This document shows positions 1 through 8,702 of a DNA stretch of 64,000 bases, one piece after another. Within the stretch, counting starts at the first letter, position 1, and each line of letters begins with the position of its first letter. The DNA is from Chryseobacterium piscicola (GTDB taxonomy: Bacteria; Bacteroidota; Bacteroidia; Flavobacteriales; Weeksellaceae), in NCBI RefSeq assembly GCF_900156685.1, contig NZ_FTOJ01000005.1:124001-188000 (forward strand), in the 5' to 3' direction. The position numbers and the translations under genes are program-made. The notes beneath the pieces were generated by a model that was not told the DNA's origin, searched no databases, and was given only the letters and a program-made list of their open reading frames with translations.

Positions 1-1
1 T

Positions 2-58
2 ACAGATTGGGATGATTTTTTCGGAGAATCTCATTCGGATAAACAAAGCGATGATTAA
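2..58 (+). CDS. 3' end of a gene cut by the window edge
   Basis: An open frame entering from the left edge ends with TAA at 56-58 and encodes an acidic tail (TDWDDFFGESHSDKQSDD). It converges on aroK across a strong hairpin. In related genomes aroK often lies near a small S4-domain RNA-binding protein (Hsp15-like), which would fit, but 18 residues cannot establish the family. Confidence 0.45.
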   Translation, partial: TDWDDFFGESHSDKQSDD

Positions 59-61
59 AAT

Positions 62-100
62 AAAAGAAAAACTTTACCTCACAGGTAAAGTTTTTCTTTT
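62..100. terminator. Bidirectional terminator between the partial gene and aroK
   Basis: Perfect 18-bp arms at 62-79 and 83-100 enclose a CAC loop. One side of the stem is A-rich and the other T-rich, so it can terminate both convergent genes. The hairpin includes the aroK stop codon (79-81) and its last codons. Confidence 0.85.
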
Positions 101-594
101 ATTTCTAAAACAATGTCTTCAGGATCTTTGTTATCTGTACTTAATGTAAACTGAGATTTTGAGTAATATGCATTTCTTTCAAATAAATGCTTAGCAATAA
201 ATTCTGGCAAATCTTCATCAGAAATGTTGGTTATAAGCGGTCTTTTTTCTTTTTGTTTAGAAATCCTAGTGACCAATGTGTTGATATTTGCTTTTAGAAA
301 CACAGTTTTAGAATTTAGATTGATAATTTCCATATTGTTGTAGTAAACCGGAGTTCCGCCCCCAAGGCTCAAAACAATGTTTTCATCGCTGGCTAAAATT
401 TCTTCTAAAATTTCTCTTTCTGTCTTTCTAAAGAAAATTTCTCCTTTTTTCTCAAAGATTTCAGGAATAGTCATCTTCAAACGCTTAGAAATCTCTTTGT
501 CGAGGTCTAAAAGTTTAAAATTTATTTTGTCGCTTAATATTTTGGAAATGTGAGATTTGCCACTTCCCATGTAGCCAATTAGTGAAATTATCAT
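79..594 (-). CDS. aroK: Shikimate kinase
   Basis: Phosphorylates shikimate to shikimate 3-phosphate with ATP, the fifth step of the chorismate pathway, in the cytosol. At 171 aa it has the usual length of AroK. The Walker A loop GYMGSGKS is at residues 7-14. The shikimate-binding DxD-type residues follow (LLDLDKEI, about 28-35), with an FRKTE segment (about 56) and SLGGGTP (about 76-82), all AroK signatures. A lid-like KRPLI segment is near residue 118. It is transcribed leftward and shares its terminator with the gene at the window edge. No close neighbour belongs to the aromatic pathway. Confidence 0.93.
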   Translation of the reverse strand: MIISLIGYMGSGKSHISKILSDKINFKLLDLDKEISKRLKMTIPEIFEKKGEIFFRKTEREILEEILASDENIVLSLGGGTPVYYNNMEIINLNSKTVFLKANINTLVTRISKQKEKRPLITNISDEDLPEFIAKHLFERNAYYSKSQFTLSTDNKDPEDIVLEIKEKLYL

Positions 595-626
595 GAAATT
601 ATTTTAAACAAATTTGCAAAAAAGTT

Positions 627-655
627 TTGAGATAACGAAAAAAGCTATATCTTTG
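627..655 (+). promoter_or_regulatory. Bacteroidetes-type promoter of the tRNA cluster
   Basis: TTG at 627-629 and TATCTTTG at 648-655 are 18 bp apart. This matches the Bacteroidetes sigma factor consensus (TTG, about 19 bp, TAnnTTTG) in both elements. It lies 55 bp upstream of the first tRNA, with no other gene between. Confidence 0.7.
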
Positions 656-710
656 CACCACTAAAAACAAGGGACATTACTTAACAGTGAAACTTGATAA
701 TAAAGTGACC

Positions 711-783
711 GACTCGGTAGCTCAGCTGGTAGAGCAATACACTTTTAATGTATGGGTCCTGGGTTCGAATCCCAGCCGGGTCA
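711..783 (+). tRNA. tRNA-Lys (anticodon TTT), copy 1
   Basis: 73-nt cloverleaf. The acceptor arm GACTCGG pairs with the 3' CCGGGTC (one T-G pair), followed by discriminator A. The anticodon stem ATACA/TGTAT encloses loop CTTTTAA, giving anticodon TTT. The T-loop has TTCGAAT. CCA is not encoded. It is first in a Lys-Leu-Lys cluster. Confidence 0.97.
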
Positions 784-818
784 CTAGCGAAATTTATTAC
801 TTATTAGTAATTTTTTTT

Positions 819-901
819 GCCTGCGTGGTGAAATTGGTAGACACGCCATCTTGAGGGGGTGGTTTCCTAAGGATGTGCTGGTTCGAGTCCAGTCGCAGGC
901 A
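819..901 (+). tRNA. tRNA-Leu (anticodon GAG)
   Basis: 83-nt tRNA with a long variable arm. The 5' GCCTGCG pairs with the 3' CGCAGGC, with discriminator A at 901. The anticodon stem CCATC/GGTGG (one T-G pair) encloses loop TTGAGGG, so the anticodon is GAG at 853-855. CCA is not encoded. Confidence 0.95.
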
Positions 902-967
902 CTAGCAAAAAAAAAGTTTGGTAATTCTAAAATTTATTTTAAATTTATCAAATCTAAAAACAAGACC

Positions 968-1040
968 GACTCGGTAGCTCAGCTGGTAGAGCAATACACT
1001 TTTAATGTATGGGTCCTGGGTTCGAATCCCAGCCGGGTCA
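968..1040 (+). tRNA. tRNA-Lys (anticodon TTT), copy 2
   Basis: Identical over its 73 nt to the tRNA at 711-783, and the four bases before it (gacc) are also the same, which suggests a local duplication flanking tRNA-Leu. It is the last tRNA before the terminator at 1095-1129. Confidence 0.97.
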
Positions 1041-1094
1041 CAAGTTTACTGAAAAGTAAATTTTTTTCATATTAATATTTTGTGATTTGGTGTT

Positions 1095-1129
1095 TCAAAG
1101 GCTTCTTTCCAGAAGCCTTTGATTTTTTT
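1095..1129. terminator. Terminator of the tRNA cluster, shared with panC
   Basis: Perfect 12-bp arms TCAAAGGCTTCT (1095-1106) and AGAAGCCTTTGA (1111-1122) with a TTCC loop and a run of seven T. It lies between the tRNA cluster and the convergent panC stop codon at 1133. Confidence 0.85.
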
Positions 1130-1132
1130 GTA

Positions 1133-1978
1133 TTACATCGGTAAATTATCAATCAATCTTACACCATCTACAATCACAACAATAAATGCTCTGTAATTTC
1201 TATCTTTATAAAAAAATTCTGGTTCATTTAATGTTTTTTCGTCTGCAATCAAAAAATATTCCAGCTGCATATTTTCCTGGTCGTCAAAAATCGCTGAAAC
1301 TTTATTCTTTATACTTGGGTAAGGATCTTCTTTAAACCAAGTTTTAACTTTTGTAAGTGTTTCGAAAATCACTTTAGATGCTTCTCTCCTGTTTTCAGAA
1401 AGTCTTTGGTTTCTGCTGCTTAAAGCAAGTCCGTTTTCGGCTCTATATGTGGGAACGCCAATGATTTTTACTGGCAAATTTCGCATTTCGACCATTTTTC
1501 TAATGATTGCAAGTTGCTGAAAATCTTTTTCTCCAAAATAGGCATTGTCAGGTTTTACTTGTCTGAAAAGTTCTTCAACAACAGTTCCTACACCGTCAAA
1601 ATGACCGGGACGAGATTTTCCCTCCATTTCATTTTCTAAGCCTCCAAAATCGTAATTGTTGCTTTTTGCTTGTTCGGGATAGATGTCTGATACTTCTGGT
1701 ATATACACAGCATCTACTAAACCTGATTTTTTCAAAATTTCTAAATCTTGCTCAATATTACGAGGATATTTTGCTAGATCTTGTTGATTGTTGAATTGAG
1801 TAGGATTCACAAAAATAGAAGATACGATAAGGTCATTTTCTTTTTTTGCTTTTTCGTAGAGCGAAATATGACCTGCATGCAAAGCACCCATTGTAGGAGC
1901 AAATCCTATTTTTTTACCCATTTCTTTTTGTCTCTCAATAAAATTTTGTAGCGTTTTTTTACTTTTTATTACTTCCAT
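1133..1978 (-). CDS. panC: Pantothenate synthetase
   Basis: Condenses pantoate and beta-alanine with ATP to give pantothenate, the CoA precursor, in the cytosol. The start at 1978 (MEVIKSKKTL) gives 281 aa, the normal PanC length; an upstream in-frame start would add only 8 unconserved residues. The nucleotide-binding HIGH-like motif appears as PTMGALHAGHISL (about 29-41). VNPTQFN follows, then the FGEKDFQQL pantoate/ATP-site motif and the KMSKS-like segment ALSSRNQRLS. The partner panD, which supplies beta-alanine, is at 49470. PanC is divergent from the GT5-like gene. Confidence 0.95.
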   Translation of the reverse strand: MEVIKSKKTLQNFIERQKEMGKKIGFAPTMGALHAGHISLYEKAKKENDLIVSSIFVNPTQFNNQQDLAKYPRNIEQDLEILKKSGLVDAVYIPEVSDIYPEQAKSNNYDFGGLENEMEGKSRPGHFDGVGTVVEELFRQVKPDNAYFGEKDFQQLAIIRKMVEMRNLPVKIIGVPTYRAENGLALSSRNQRLSENRREASKVIFETLTKVKTWFKEDPYPSIKNKVSAIFDDQENMQLEYFLIADEKTLNEPEFFYKDRNYRAFIVVIVDGVRLIDNLPM

Positions 1979-1999
1979 ATATATATTAAATAGCTGATT

Positions 2000-2034
2000 C
2001 AAAAATACTAAATAATCGTATTATTTGAGTGCAA
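2000..2034 (-). promoter_or_regulatory. Possible panC promoter
   Basis: On the minus strand, TATTTTTG (2007-2000) fits TAnnTTTG, with TTG at 2034-2032. The 24-bp spacing is slightly longer than usual. Transcription would begin shortly before the ATG at 1978. Confidence 0.4.
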
Positions 2035-2103
2035 TTTAGATAAAGCTTGGAAATGATTTGTCGTAAAAAAATGTTAATTAAAATAATGTTGGATGTTTTT
2101 TCG

Positions 2104-2111
2104 TAATTTTG
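2104..2111 (+). promoter_or_regulatory. -7 element upstream of the GT5-like gene
   Basis: TAATTTTG matches TAnnTTTG 36 bp before the ATG at 2147. The nearest TTG (2089-2091) is too close for a normal -33 element, so only the -7 half is supported. Confidence 0.4.
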
Positions 2112-2146
2112 CATCTTATAGCATTTTTAAATATACAAAAAAGTTT

Positions 2147-2917
2147 ATGCCTAATCAGAAAATACTGTACATTACCACAGAGATGTACCCTTATCAAGAA
2201 GATACAAATTTAGCTGCGGTGGTAAATAAAATGGCACTTAAAATGCACAATGAAGGCAATGATGTAAGAGTTTTTATGCCCAGATTTGGACAGATAAGTG
2301 AAAGAAAATTTCAGTTGCATGAGGTAATACGCCTTTCCGGGATGAATATTATCATCAATGATCTCGATCAACCTCTTATTATAAAAGTAGCATCGCTTCC
2401 TGGCGAGAGACTTCAAGTTTATTTTATTGATAACGAAGAATACTTTAAGAGAAAACAAACCTATTATGACGACGATGGAAGCCCATTTGAAGACAATGAT
2501 GAGCGTGCCATTTTCTTTGCTAGAGGAGTTATAGAAACTATTAAAAAACTCAATTGGGTGCCAGATGTAATTCACTTAAACGGATGGATGGCTTCTTTTG
2601 TACCTGTCTATCTTAAAACTTATTATGGTTCGGATACTTATTTTAAAGATGCAAAGATTATTCTTTCTGTTTACAACGAAAAGAATGCACCTCTTAGCTC
2701 AAAAATAGTAGAAAAACTTCAGTTTGATAATATTTCTGGTTTGAAAGCGCTGGAAAATCCTAGTTTTGAAAGCTTTGTAATTGAAAGCATGATGCACGTA
2801 GACGAGATCGTAAAGGGTGATGAGTTCTTGAACGAAAATCTTGATAAAGCTTTCAACGAAACGCAAACGTCAAAGTCTGAATATTTAGATTTAGACTCAA
2901 TCAATACATTATATTAA
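2147..2917 (+). CDS. Glycogen/starch synthase N-terminal-domain (GT5-like) protein
   Basis: 256 aa from MPNQKILYITTEM. It matches the N-terminal Rossmann domain of ADP-glucose starch synthases (LYITTEMYPY near the start, DVRVFMPRFG, then VPDVIHLNGWMASFVPVYLK). It is about half the length of full GlgA (about 480 aa) and has no C-terminal GT-B domain. The substrate-binding KTGGL of true synthases is replaced by EDTNLAAVV. Short versions of this type are, as I recall, common in Flavobacteriia, so it is not a local truncation. A catalytic role in glycogen synthesis is doubtful. It is followed 11 nt later by the DUF4270 gene and then glmS. Confidence 0.7.
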   Translation: MPNQKILYITTEMYPYQEDTNLAAVVNKMALKMHNEGNDVRVFMPRFGQISERKFQLHEVIRLSGMNIIINDLDQPLIIKVASLPGERLQVYFIDNEEYFKRKQTYYDDDGSPFEDNDERAIFFARGVIETIKKLNWVPDVIHLNGWMASFVPVYLKTYYGSDTYFKDAKIILSVYNEKNAPLSSKIVEKLQFDNISGLKALENPSFESFVIESMMHVDEIVKGDEFLNENLDKAFNETQTSKSEYLDLDSINTLY

Positions 2918-2928
2918 AATACAATTTA

Positions 2929-4500
2929 ATGATCAATAATTTCAAAAAAGCAATTGCTGTATTTTCTCTAATGATTTTTGGAAGTGCCTTGCTTTATAAT
3001 TGCGAACCAGAGATTGATAGTTTGGGTGAGCAACTTTTCTTAAATGATGGTACTACAGGGAATGAAGTTTCTTATGACCTTATTGCTTATAATATCAAAA
3101 ATAATGACATGATTAGAGCAGATTACGGTACTTTGGGTAGTGCTGTAATTGGTGCTTTTTCCGAACCTCAGTTTGGTGAGCAAAAAGCTACCTACTTTAC
3201 ACAACTGAGAATGTCAGCTTATGATCCTGATTTTGGGACTAATGCAGTTGTAGATTCTGTTGTATTGGTTTTGAAGCCAAATTATGTAACAAATTCAGAT
3301 TCTTTGGTTACCACTACAAACGAAAGCTATGTGTTTCCTAAGGGAAATGTTGATGCTAAACTTGAATTGAAAACAATTCCCGTTACAAAGTATGGTAAAA
3401 CAAAAACTGCCGGTACTGCAACTCCTCTTACTCTGAAAGTAAATGAAGTTACTGAGTTTATGGGAAGTTTTACAGATAGTGTTTTTTCAAATAAAGATTA
3501 TACTGCAGGCGTTGAGCTTGGTTCTAAAGTTTTTAATGGTTTAGCAAAATCTGTTACAATCACAAAAGATTCTGATAACAGTACGTTGTTTACTTCTACA
3601 AATGATATTAGAATACCTTTGGATAAAACATTTTTCCAAAATAAAATTATTGCCAAGAAAGGTCAGCCAGAACTGAAAGATATGTCTAGTTTCATCAGAC
3701 ATTTTAGAGGTTTGAAAATATCTGTTCAGGAAAACAATGGGTATTTATTTTCTTTGATACCTAATGACGCCGGTATGCAGGTTATTATGTATTATAAATA
3801 TGATCTTACAGAAAATGGTACTACCACGAGGCCACAAACAACTTTTAATTTTTCTCTAGGTTCAGCCAATGCTCATTCGTCATTATTTACCTATAATAGA
3901 GCAGCACCATTTTTACAATATGTACAAAATAATCAAACTACTGGAGATGAAAAGTTATTTGCCCAAGGTATGGGTGGTCCTTCAATAGGTGTTAAATTTA
4001 AAGATACAGATATTGCTGCCCTAAGAAGTTTATATCTTAATAAAAAAGCAGCAATCATTACAGCAAAAATAAGATTATATACAGACAAATCAACCTGGGA
4101 TAATTCTCTTTTAAAACCTACTGAGCTTACCATTGTTCAGAGATATAAAAATGCAAAAGGCGACGAGGTTTCTAGTTTTACAAGTGATATTACATCATTA
4201 AGTGGAGCACCAAATTTTGCTTATCTGAAAGCGTTTAATCTGGATAAAAATCCTGCTTATTATGATTTTACCATCACAAAATCTGTAAAAGATATCGTAG
4301 AGAAGCAGACAGGGTTGGAATATAAAGATACATACTTCAAAATAGATCTTGCTCAGTTTCTTAGAAGTACAGATGGTGTATCACTTGCGGGCTATAATCT
4401 TACGACAAGACCTTTTGCTAAAGAAAGAATAGTTTTTGTAGGTTCTGATCCCTCAAATGCAAATAGGATTCAACTTAAACTAATATACGGATCTAAATAA
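2929..4500 (+). CDS. DUF4270 lipoprotein
   Basis: 523 aa. An N-terminal hydrophobic signal with lipobox LLYNC (Cys about residue 26) indicates a lipoprotein. The opening EPEIDSLGEQLF and the beta-rich body (repeated VDSVVLVLKP-type strands, closing RIQLKLIY) agree with the DUF4270 family, which is restricted to Bacteroidetes and has no established function. Its position between the GT5-like gene and glmS is a recurring neighbourhood in Flavobacteriia, which suggests a cell-envelope role; that is inference. Confidence 0.75.
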   Translation: MINNFKKAIAVFSLMIFGSALLYNCEPEIDSLGEQLFLNDGTTGNEVSYDLIAYNIKNNDMIRADYGTLGSAVIGAFSEPQFGEQKATYFTQLRMSAYDPDFGTNAVVDSVVLVLKPNYVTNSDSLVTTTNESYVFPKGNVDAKLELKTIPVTKYGKTKTAGTATPLTLKVNEVTEFMGSFTDSVFSNKDYTAGVELGSKVFNGLAKSVTITKDSDNSTLFTSTNDIRIPLDKTFFQNKIIAKKGQPELKDMSSFIRHFRGLKISVQENNGYLFSLIPNDAGMQVIMYYKYDLTENGTTTRPQTTFNFSLGSANAHSSLFTYNRAAPFLQYVQNNQTTGDEKLFAQGMGGPSIGVKFKDTDIAALRSLYLNKKAAIITAKIRLYTDKSTWDNSLLKPTELTIVQRYKNAKGDEVSSFTSDITSLSGAPNFAYLKAFNLDKNPAYYDFTITKSVKDIVEKQTGLEYKDTYFKIDLAQFLRSTDGVSLAGYNLTTRPFAKERIVFVGSDPSNANRIQLKLIYGSK

Positions 4501-4533
4501 TATTTAATTAAACAAAACACAATATATAAATTT

Positions 4534-6387
4534 ATGTGCGGAATTGTAGGTTACACAGGGTTTCAGGATGCTTACGAAATTGTAGTAAACGGACTGAGAA
4601 GGCTTGAATATAGAGGTTACGATAGTGCAGGAATTGTACTGGAAATTCCTGAAAATAAGCTTGAAGTTAAAAAAACTAAAGGTAAAGTAGACGATTTAGA
4701 AAATATTGCAAGTGATCTGAAAGGCATTGCAAAAATAGGAATGGGACACACGCGTTGGGCAACTCATGGTGTACCAAGCGATAGAAACTCTCATCCTCAT
4801 TTGTCTAACAATAATAAAATAGCCATCGTTCATAATGGTATTATAGAAAACTATGATACTATAAAGAAGATGCTTACAGAAAAAGGCTTTATATTCCATT
4901 CAGAAACAGATACTGAAGTATTGGTGAATTTAATCCAGTATTTTATGGATTTGAATTCTGAAACGGATTTTCCCACAGCAGTAAGATTTGCATTAAATGA
5001 AGTATATGGTGCGTATGCCATTACTGTAATGCACGAAGATTATCCAGGAGTGCTTGTAGTAGGTAGATTGGGTTCTCCTTTAGCAATAGGTATTGGAGAT
5101 AAAGAATATTTCATCGCTTCTGATGCGTCCCCATTTGTAGAATTTACAAAAGAAGCTATTTACCTGGAGGAAGGCCACATGGCAATTATTTCTCTTGAAA
5201 AAGGTGTAGACATCAGAACTATAATAGAAAATTCGAAAATTCAGCCTGAAATTCAAGAGCTTAAAATGAGTTTGGAGCAAATTGAAAAAGGTGGCTATGA
5301 GCATTTTATGCTTAAAGAAATTTTTGAGCAGCCAAAATCTATCCAAGACACGATGAGAGGGAGACTTCTCGTAGATGAAGGAGTTATCAAAATGGCTGGG
5401 ATTTGGGATCATATTGAAAAATTCAAAAATGCCAACAGAATCATTATTATTGCCTGTGGAACTTCATGGCATGCAGGATTAATTGGTGAATATTTAATTG
5501 AAGAGTTTGCAAGAATACCAGTTGAAGTAGAATATGCTTCAGAATTTAGATATAGAAATCCCATTATTACAGATAAAGATGTTGTGATTGCTATTTCTCA
5601 ATCTGGCGAAACTGCGGATACAATGGCTGCATTGAAATTAGCTAAAGAAAAAGGTGCATTTATATATGGTATATGTAATGTGGTAGACTCTTCTATCGCG
5701 AGAATTACAGATGCAGGATCTTATACCCATGCTGGTCCGGAAATCGGTGTTGCATCTACTAAAGCATTTACAGCTCAACTTACAATTCTTAGTTTAATAG
5801 CATTGAAACTAGGTAAGCATAACGGAAATCTTGGAAATGCTGAATTCATGAATCTTATTGCAGAATTAGACGCTATTCCTAAAAGAATAGAAGAAGTCTT
5901 AGCTGCAACGCATGAATTAACTCAAAATATTGCAAAAGATTTTATCAACGCTACAAATTTCCTATATTTGGGAAGAGGCTATAATTATCCTGCAGCACTG
6001 GAAGGTGCTTTGAAACTGAAGGAAATTTCATACATCCATGCAGAAGGCTATCCTGCAGCAGAAATGAAACATGGTCCTATTGCTTTAATAGACGAAAATA
6101 TGCCGATTGTGATTATCGCTCCTAGAAAAGGTCATTATGACAAAATCGTGAGCAATGTGCAAGAAATAAAGGCACGAAAAGGAAAAGTAGTTGCTGTAGT
6201 CAACAAAGGAGATACTCAAGTAAGTGCCATGGCAGATTACGTGATAGAAATCCCTGAAACTTCAGAATGTTTTTCTCCTATTGTAGCTTCTGTTCCTTTG
6301 CAATTGCTAGCTTATTATATAGCAGTTTATAGAGGGGCAAATGTGGATCAGCCAAGAAATTTGGCAAAATCTGTTACTGTAGAGTAA
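4534..6387 (+). CDS. glmS: Glutamine--fructose-6-phosphate aminotransferase (isomerizing)
   Basis: Makes glucosamine 6-phosphate from fructose 6-phosphate and glutamine, the entry step to peptidoglycan and LPS amino sugars. 617 aa, full length. The N-terminal nucleophile Cys2 is in MCGIVGYTG. The glutaminase domain has RRLEYRGYDSAG, GHTRWATHG and HNGIIENY. Two SIS sugar-isomerase domains follow, with ACGTSWHAG, ISQSGETADT and GRGYNYPAALEGALKLKE. The protein ends in the conserved LAKSVTVE, which carries the C-terminal active-site Lys region. No ribozyme-like leader is visible in the short 33-nt gap upstream. Confidence 0.97.
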   Translation: MCGIVGYTGFQDAYEIVVNGLRRLEYRGYDSAGIVLEIPENKLEVKKTKGKVDDLENIASDLKGIAKIGMGHTRWATHGVPSDRNSHPHLSNNNKIAIVHNGIIENYDTIKKMLTEKGFIFHSETDTEVLVNLIQYFMDLNSETDFPTAVRFALNEVYGAYAITVMHEDYPGVLVVGRLGSPLAIGIGDKEYFIASDASPFVEFTKEAIYLEEGHMAIISLEKGVDIRTIIENSKIQPEIQELKMSLEQIEKGGYEHFMLKEIFEQPKSIQDTMRGRLLVDEGVIKMAGIWDHIEKFKNANRIIIIACGTSWHAGLIGEYLIEEFARIPVEVEYASEFRYRNPIITDKDVVIAISQSGETADTMAALKLAKEKGAFIYGICNVVDSSIARITDAGSYTHAGPEIGVASTKAFTAQLTILSLIALKLGKHNGNLGNAEFMNLIAELDAIPKRIEEVLAATHELTQNIAKDFINATNFLYLGRGYNYPAALEGALKLKEISYIHAEGYPAAEMKHGPIALIDENMPIVIIAPRKGHYDKIVSNVQEIKARKGKVVAVVNKGDTQVSAMADYVIEIPETSECFSPIVASVPLQLLAYYIAVYRGANVDQPRNLAKSVTVE

Positions 6388-6497
6388 AAAAAAGACTTGC
6401 AAATAAAATAACTTTAGTTTTTTTTCGTTATTCTGAAAAAAATCTTAAAAGTTTCTTAAAAAAATTATATATTTACGGCTTAATTATAAAAATTAAC

Positions 6498-7910
6498 ATG
6501 AAAAGGATATTTCTTTTATTAGTGTCTGCGTCGGTAGCATCGGTATCTTGTTCAGGTGGTGGATCTTCTTCTGTTGGGAAGCCAGGAACAAAAGGAGAAT
6601 TGATACCTAGAGAAAAAACATCGTCATTTGTAGCGGAAAGACCATACGGTATGGTTGCAATTCCTGCAGGGTCATTTATTGCTGGTTTGTCTGATAAAGA
6701 CTTAACAGACAACCCTGAAAAGGCTCCGCTTAAAACTGTTACAGTATCTTCGTTCTTTATGGATGAAGCTGAAACTACAAATGCTGAATACAGAGTATTC
6801 ATTAATTATGTAAGAGATTCTATCGCTAGAACGATGCTTGCTGAAGCTGCTGGAGAAGGTGGTGACGGCGGAGGAAGAGGTCAAAGCATTGGAGACTACG
6901 CTTACCTTGCTAAAAAAGAAGAAAATCTTACACCATATCAAGAGTATCTTGATGGAGCAGGTGGAAGAGACGGTTTTGATGAGTCTAAAAGATTAGACTG
7001 GAAAATTCCTTTGCATTGGAACACTTCTAAATATCCTGATGTAGAATATGCTGAAGTTCTTGAGTCTATGTATTTACCAGCTTCTTCAAGAGTAGGTAAC
7101 GAAAGACTTTTAGATGTAAGTAAATTAAAATATCAATACAGATGGGGAGATACAGACGCTGCAATCGCTGAAAATGAAAGAGGTATAAACTACCTTAGAA
7201 GTGAAAGCATTGCAATCTATCCAGACACTACAGTTTGGGTGAAAGATTTCCACTTCACTTATAATGAGCCATTATTTGAGCAATATTTCTGGCACAAAGC
7301 TTACAAAGATTATCCTGTTGTTGGGGTAACTTGGGATCAGGCTAGAGCTTATTGTAACTTCAGATCAAAGTTAAAGTCTGATTACAATGAAAGCATGAAA
7401 AGAAAAAAACAAAGACCTTTGTCTTTCAGACTTCCAAACGAATTTGAATGGGAATATGCAGCAAGAGGTGGTATGGAAAATGCAACTTACCCTTGGGGTG
7501 GTCCTTATTTGATGGATGATAGAGGGTGCTACTTGGCAAACTTTAAACCAAAAAGAGGTAACTATATGGAAGATGATGTGAAAGGAACTTACACCTATAC
7601 AGCTCCTGTGAAAAAATTCAAAAAGAACGGTTACGGTTTATTTGATATGGCAGGAAATGTTTCTGAATGGACTGTTTCTCCTTACAATAACTCTTCATAC
7701 GCATTCTCATCAACATTAAACCCTTCTACTAAAGATAAAACTGAAGTTAAAAAATCTGTAAGAGGAGGATCTTGGAAAGATGTAGGTTACATGCTAATGA
7801 ATGGTGCTAGAGATTGGGAAAGAAAAGATTCAGCAAGAAGCTACATTGGTTTCAGAACAGTACAAGATATTCCGGAAGCTGCAGTAAAAGCTAAAAGAGT
7901 AAACAGATAA
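6498..7910 (+). CDS. gldK: Type IX secretion lipoprotein GldK
   Basis: 470 aa lipoprotein (signal peptide, lipobox VASVSC) with a formylglycine-generating-enzyme/sulfatase-modifying-factor fold. Visible hallmarks are YGMVAIPAGSFIAGL, FFMDEAETTNAEYRVF, PVVGVTWDQARAYCNFRS, SFRLPNEFEWEYAARGG, AGNVSEWTVSPY and SVRGGSWKD. In the T9SS, GldK (PorK) forms a periplasmic ring with GldN under the outer membrane and is not known to act as an enzyme. It is first in a gldKLMN operon. A Gly/Asp-rich insert lies near residues 115-130. Confidence 0.93.
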   Translation: MKRIFLLLVSASVASVSCSGGGSSSVGKPGTKGELIPREKTSSFVAERPYGMVAIPAGSFIAGLSDKDLTDNPEKAPLKTVTVSSFFMDEAETTNAEYRVFINYVRDSIARTMLAEAAGEGGDGGGRGQSIGDYAYLAKKEENLTPYQEYLDGAGGRDGFDESKRLDWKIPLHWNTSKYPDVEYAEVLESMYLPASSRVGNERLLDVSKLKYQYRWGDTDAAIAENERGINYLRSESIAIYPDTTVWVKDFHFTYNEPLFEQYFWHKAYKDYPVVGVTWDQARAYCNFRSKLKSDYNESMKRKKQRPLSFRLPNEFEWEYAARGGMENATYPWGGPYLMDDRGCYLANFKPKRGNYMEDDVKGTYTYTAPVKKFKKNGYGLFDMAGNVSEWTVSPYNNSSYAFSSTLNPSTKDKTEVKKSVRGGSWKDVGYMLMNGARDWERKDSARSYIGFRTVQDIPEAAVKAKRVNR

Positions 7911-7969
7911 TATTACCATTTAATTATTATATCATTTATTAACAAACTCATTTAAAAAAACTAACGTAT

Positions 7970-8662
7970 ATGTTTAAGACTAAAGATGCGTGGATGAATT
8001 TCTTCTATTCATTCGGTGCGGCAATTGTAATTCTTGGAGCTTGGCTAAAAATTACTCACATTACTTTGGGACCTATTAATGGTAATATCGCACTTACAGT
8101 GGGATTGGTTACTGAGGCGATTATCTTTATTATTTTTGCATTCGATCCGCCTGCGGCTGAAGAATCTTACCACTGGGAAAATGTATATCCAGAATTGTTG
8201 GACAAGCATGCAAGCCCAAATCCTTTACATTCTAATGTTTCAGCTAAAAATACTGTAGATCATTTTGCAGAATTAGAAAATTCTTTATCTGGTAAATTAG
8301 ATAAAATGCTTCAGGATGCTAAACTTGATGTACAATTATTTGACAGATTAAGAACAGGAATCGATAAGTTTTCTAGTTCAGTAGATCAAATCAACCAAAC
8401 TGTTGACGTTTCTGCTTCTACTCATAAATACAACGATCAATTAAACAAAGCTGCTCTACACATGGAAAGCATGAATGCTCTTTATGTAATGCAATTAGAA
8501 AACAGTCAAAAACAATCAGATTTTGCTAAAAAATATGTTGATGATATGCAAAAATCAGCAGAGCAGTCTGAGAAATTTAATCAAGAACTACAAGGTTTAA
8601 CAACCAACTTAAACAGCTTAAACAGAGTTTATGGTGGTATGTTAACTGCTATGAAGTCATAA
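7970..8662 (+). CDS. gldL: Type IX secretion inner-membrane motor protein GldL
   Basis: 230 aa. Two transmembrane helices lie at about residues 11-29 and 40-58, followed by a long cytoplasmic coiled-coil-like region rich in Gln, Asn and Ser. Glu49 in helix 2 (LVTEAIIF) occupies the position recalled as essential for proton flow in the F. johnsoniae GldL-GldM motor, and Lys27/His30 close helix 1. The GldL pentamer surrounds the two GldM helices and converts proton-motive force into rotation. It lies between gldK and gldM in the same operon. Confidence 0.93.
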   Translation: MFKTKDAWMNFFYSFGAAIVILGAWLKITHITLGPINGNIALTVGLVTEAIIFIIFAFDPPAAEESYHWENVYPELLDKHASPNPLHSNVSAKNTVDHFAELENSLSGKLDKMLQDAKLDVQLFDRLRTGIDKFSSSVDQINQTVDVSASTHKYNDQLNKAALHMESMNALYVMQLENSQKQSDFAKKYVDDMQKSAEQSEKFNQELQGLTTNLNSLNRVYGGMLTAMKS

Positions 8663-8702
8663 TCCCAAACCATTAATTTAATCAAAAACTAAAGAAAAGA
8701 TA

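Noticed and set aside
851..1075. 74-codon plus-strand ORF
   Set aside because: It runs through tRNA-Leu and the second tRNA-Lys; its translation is just tRNA sequence.
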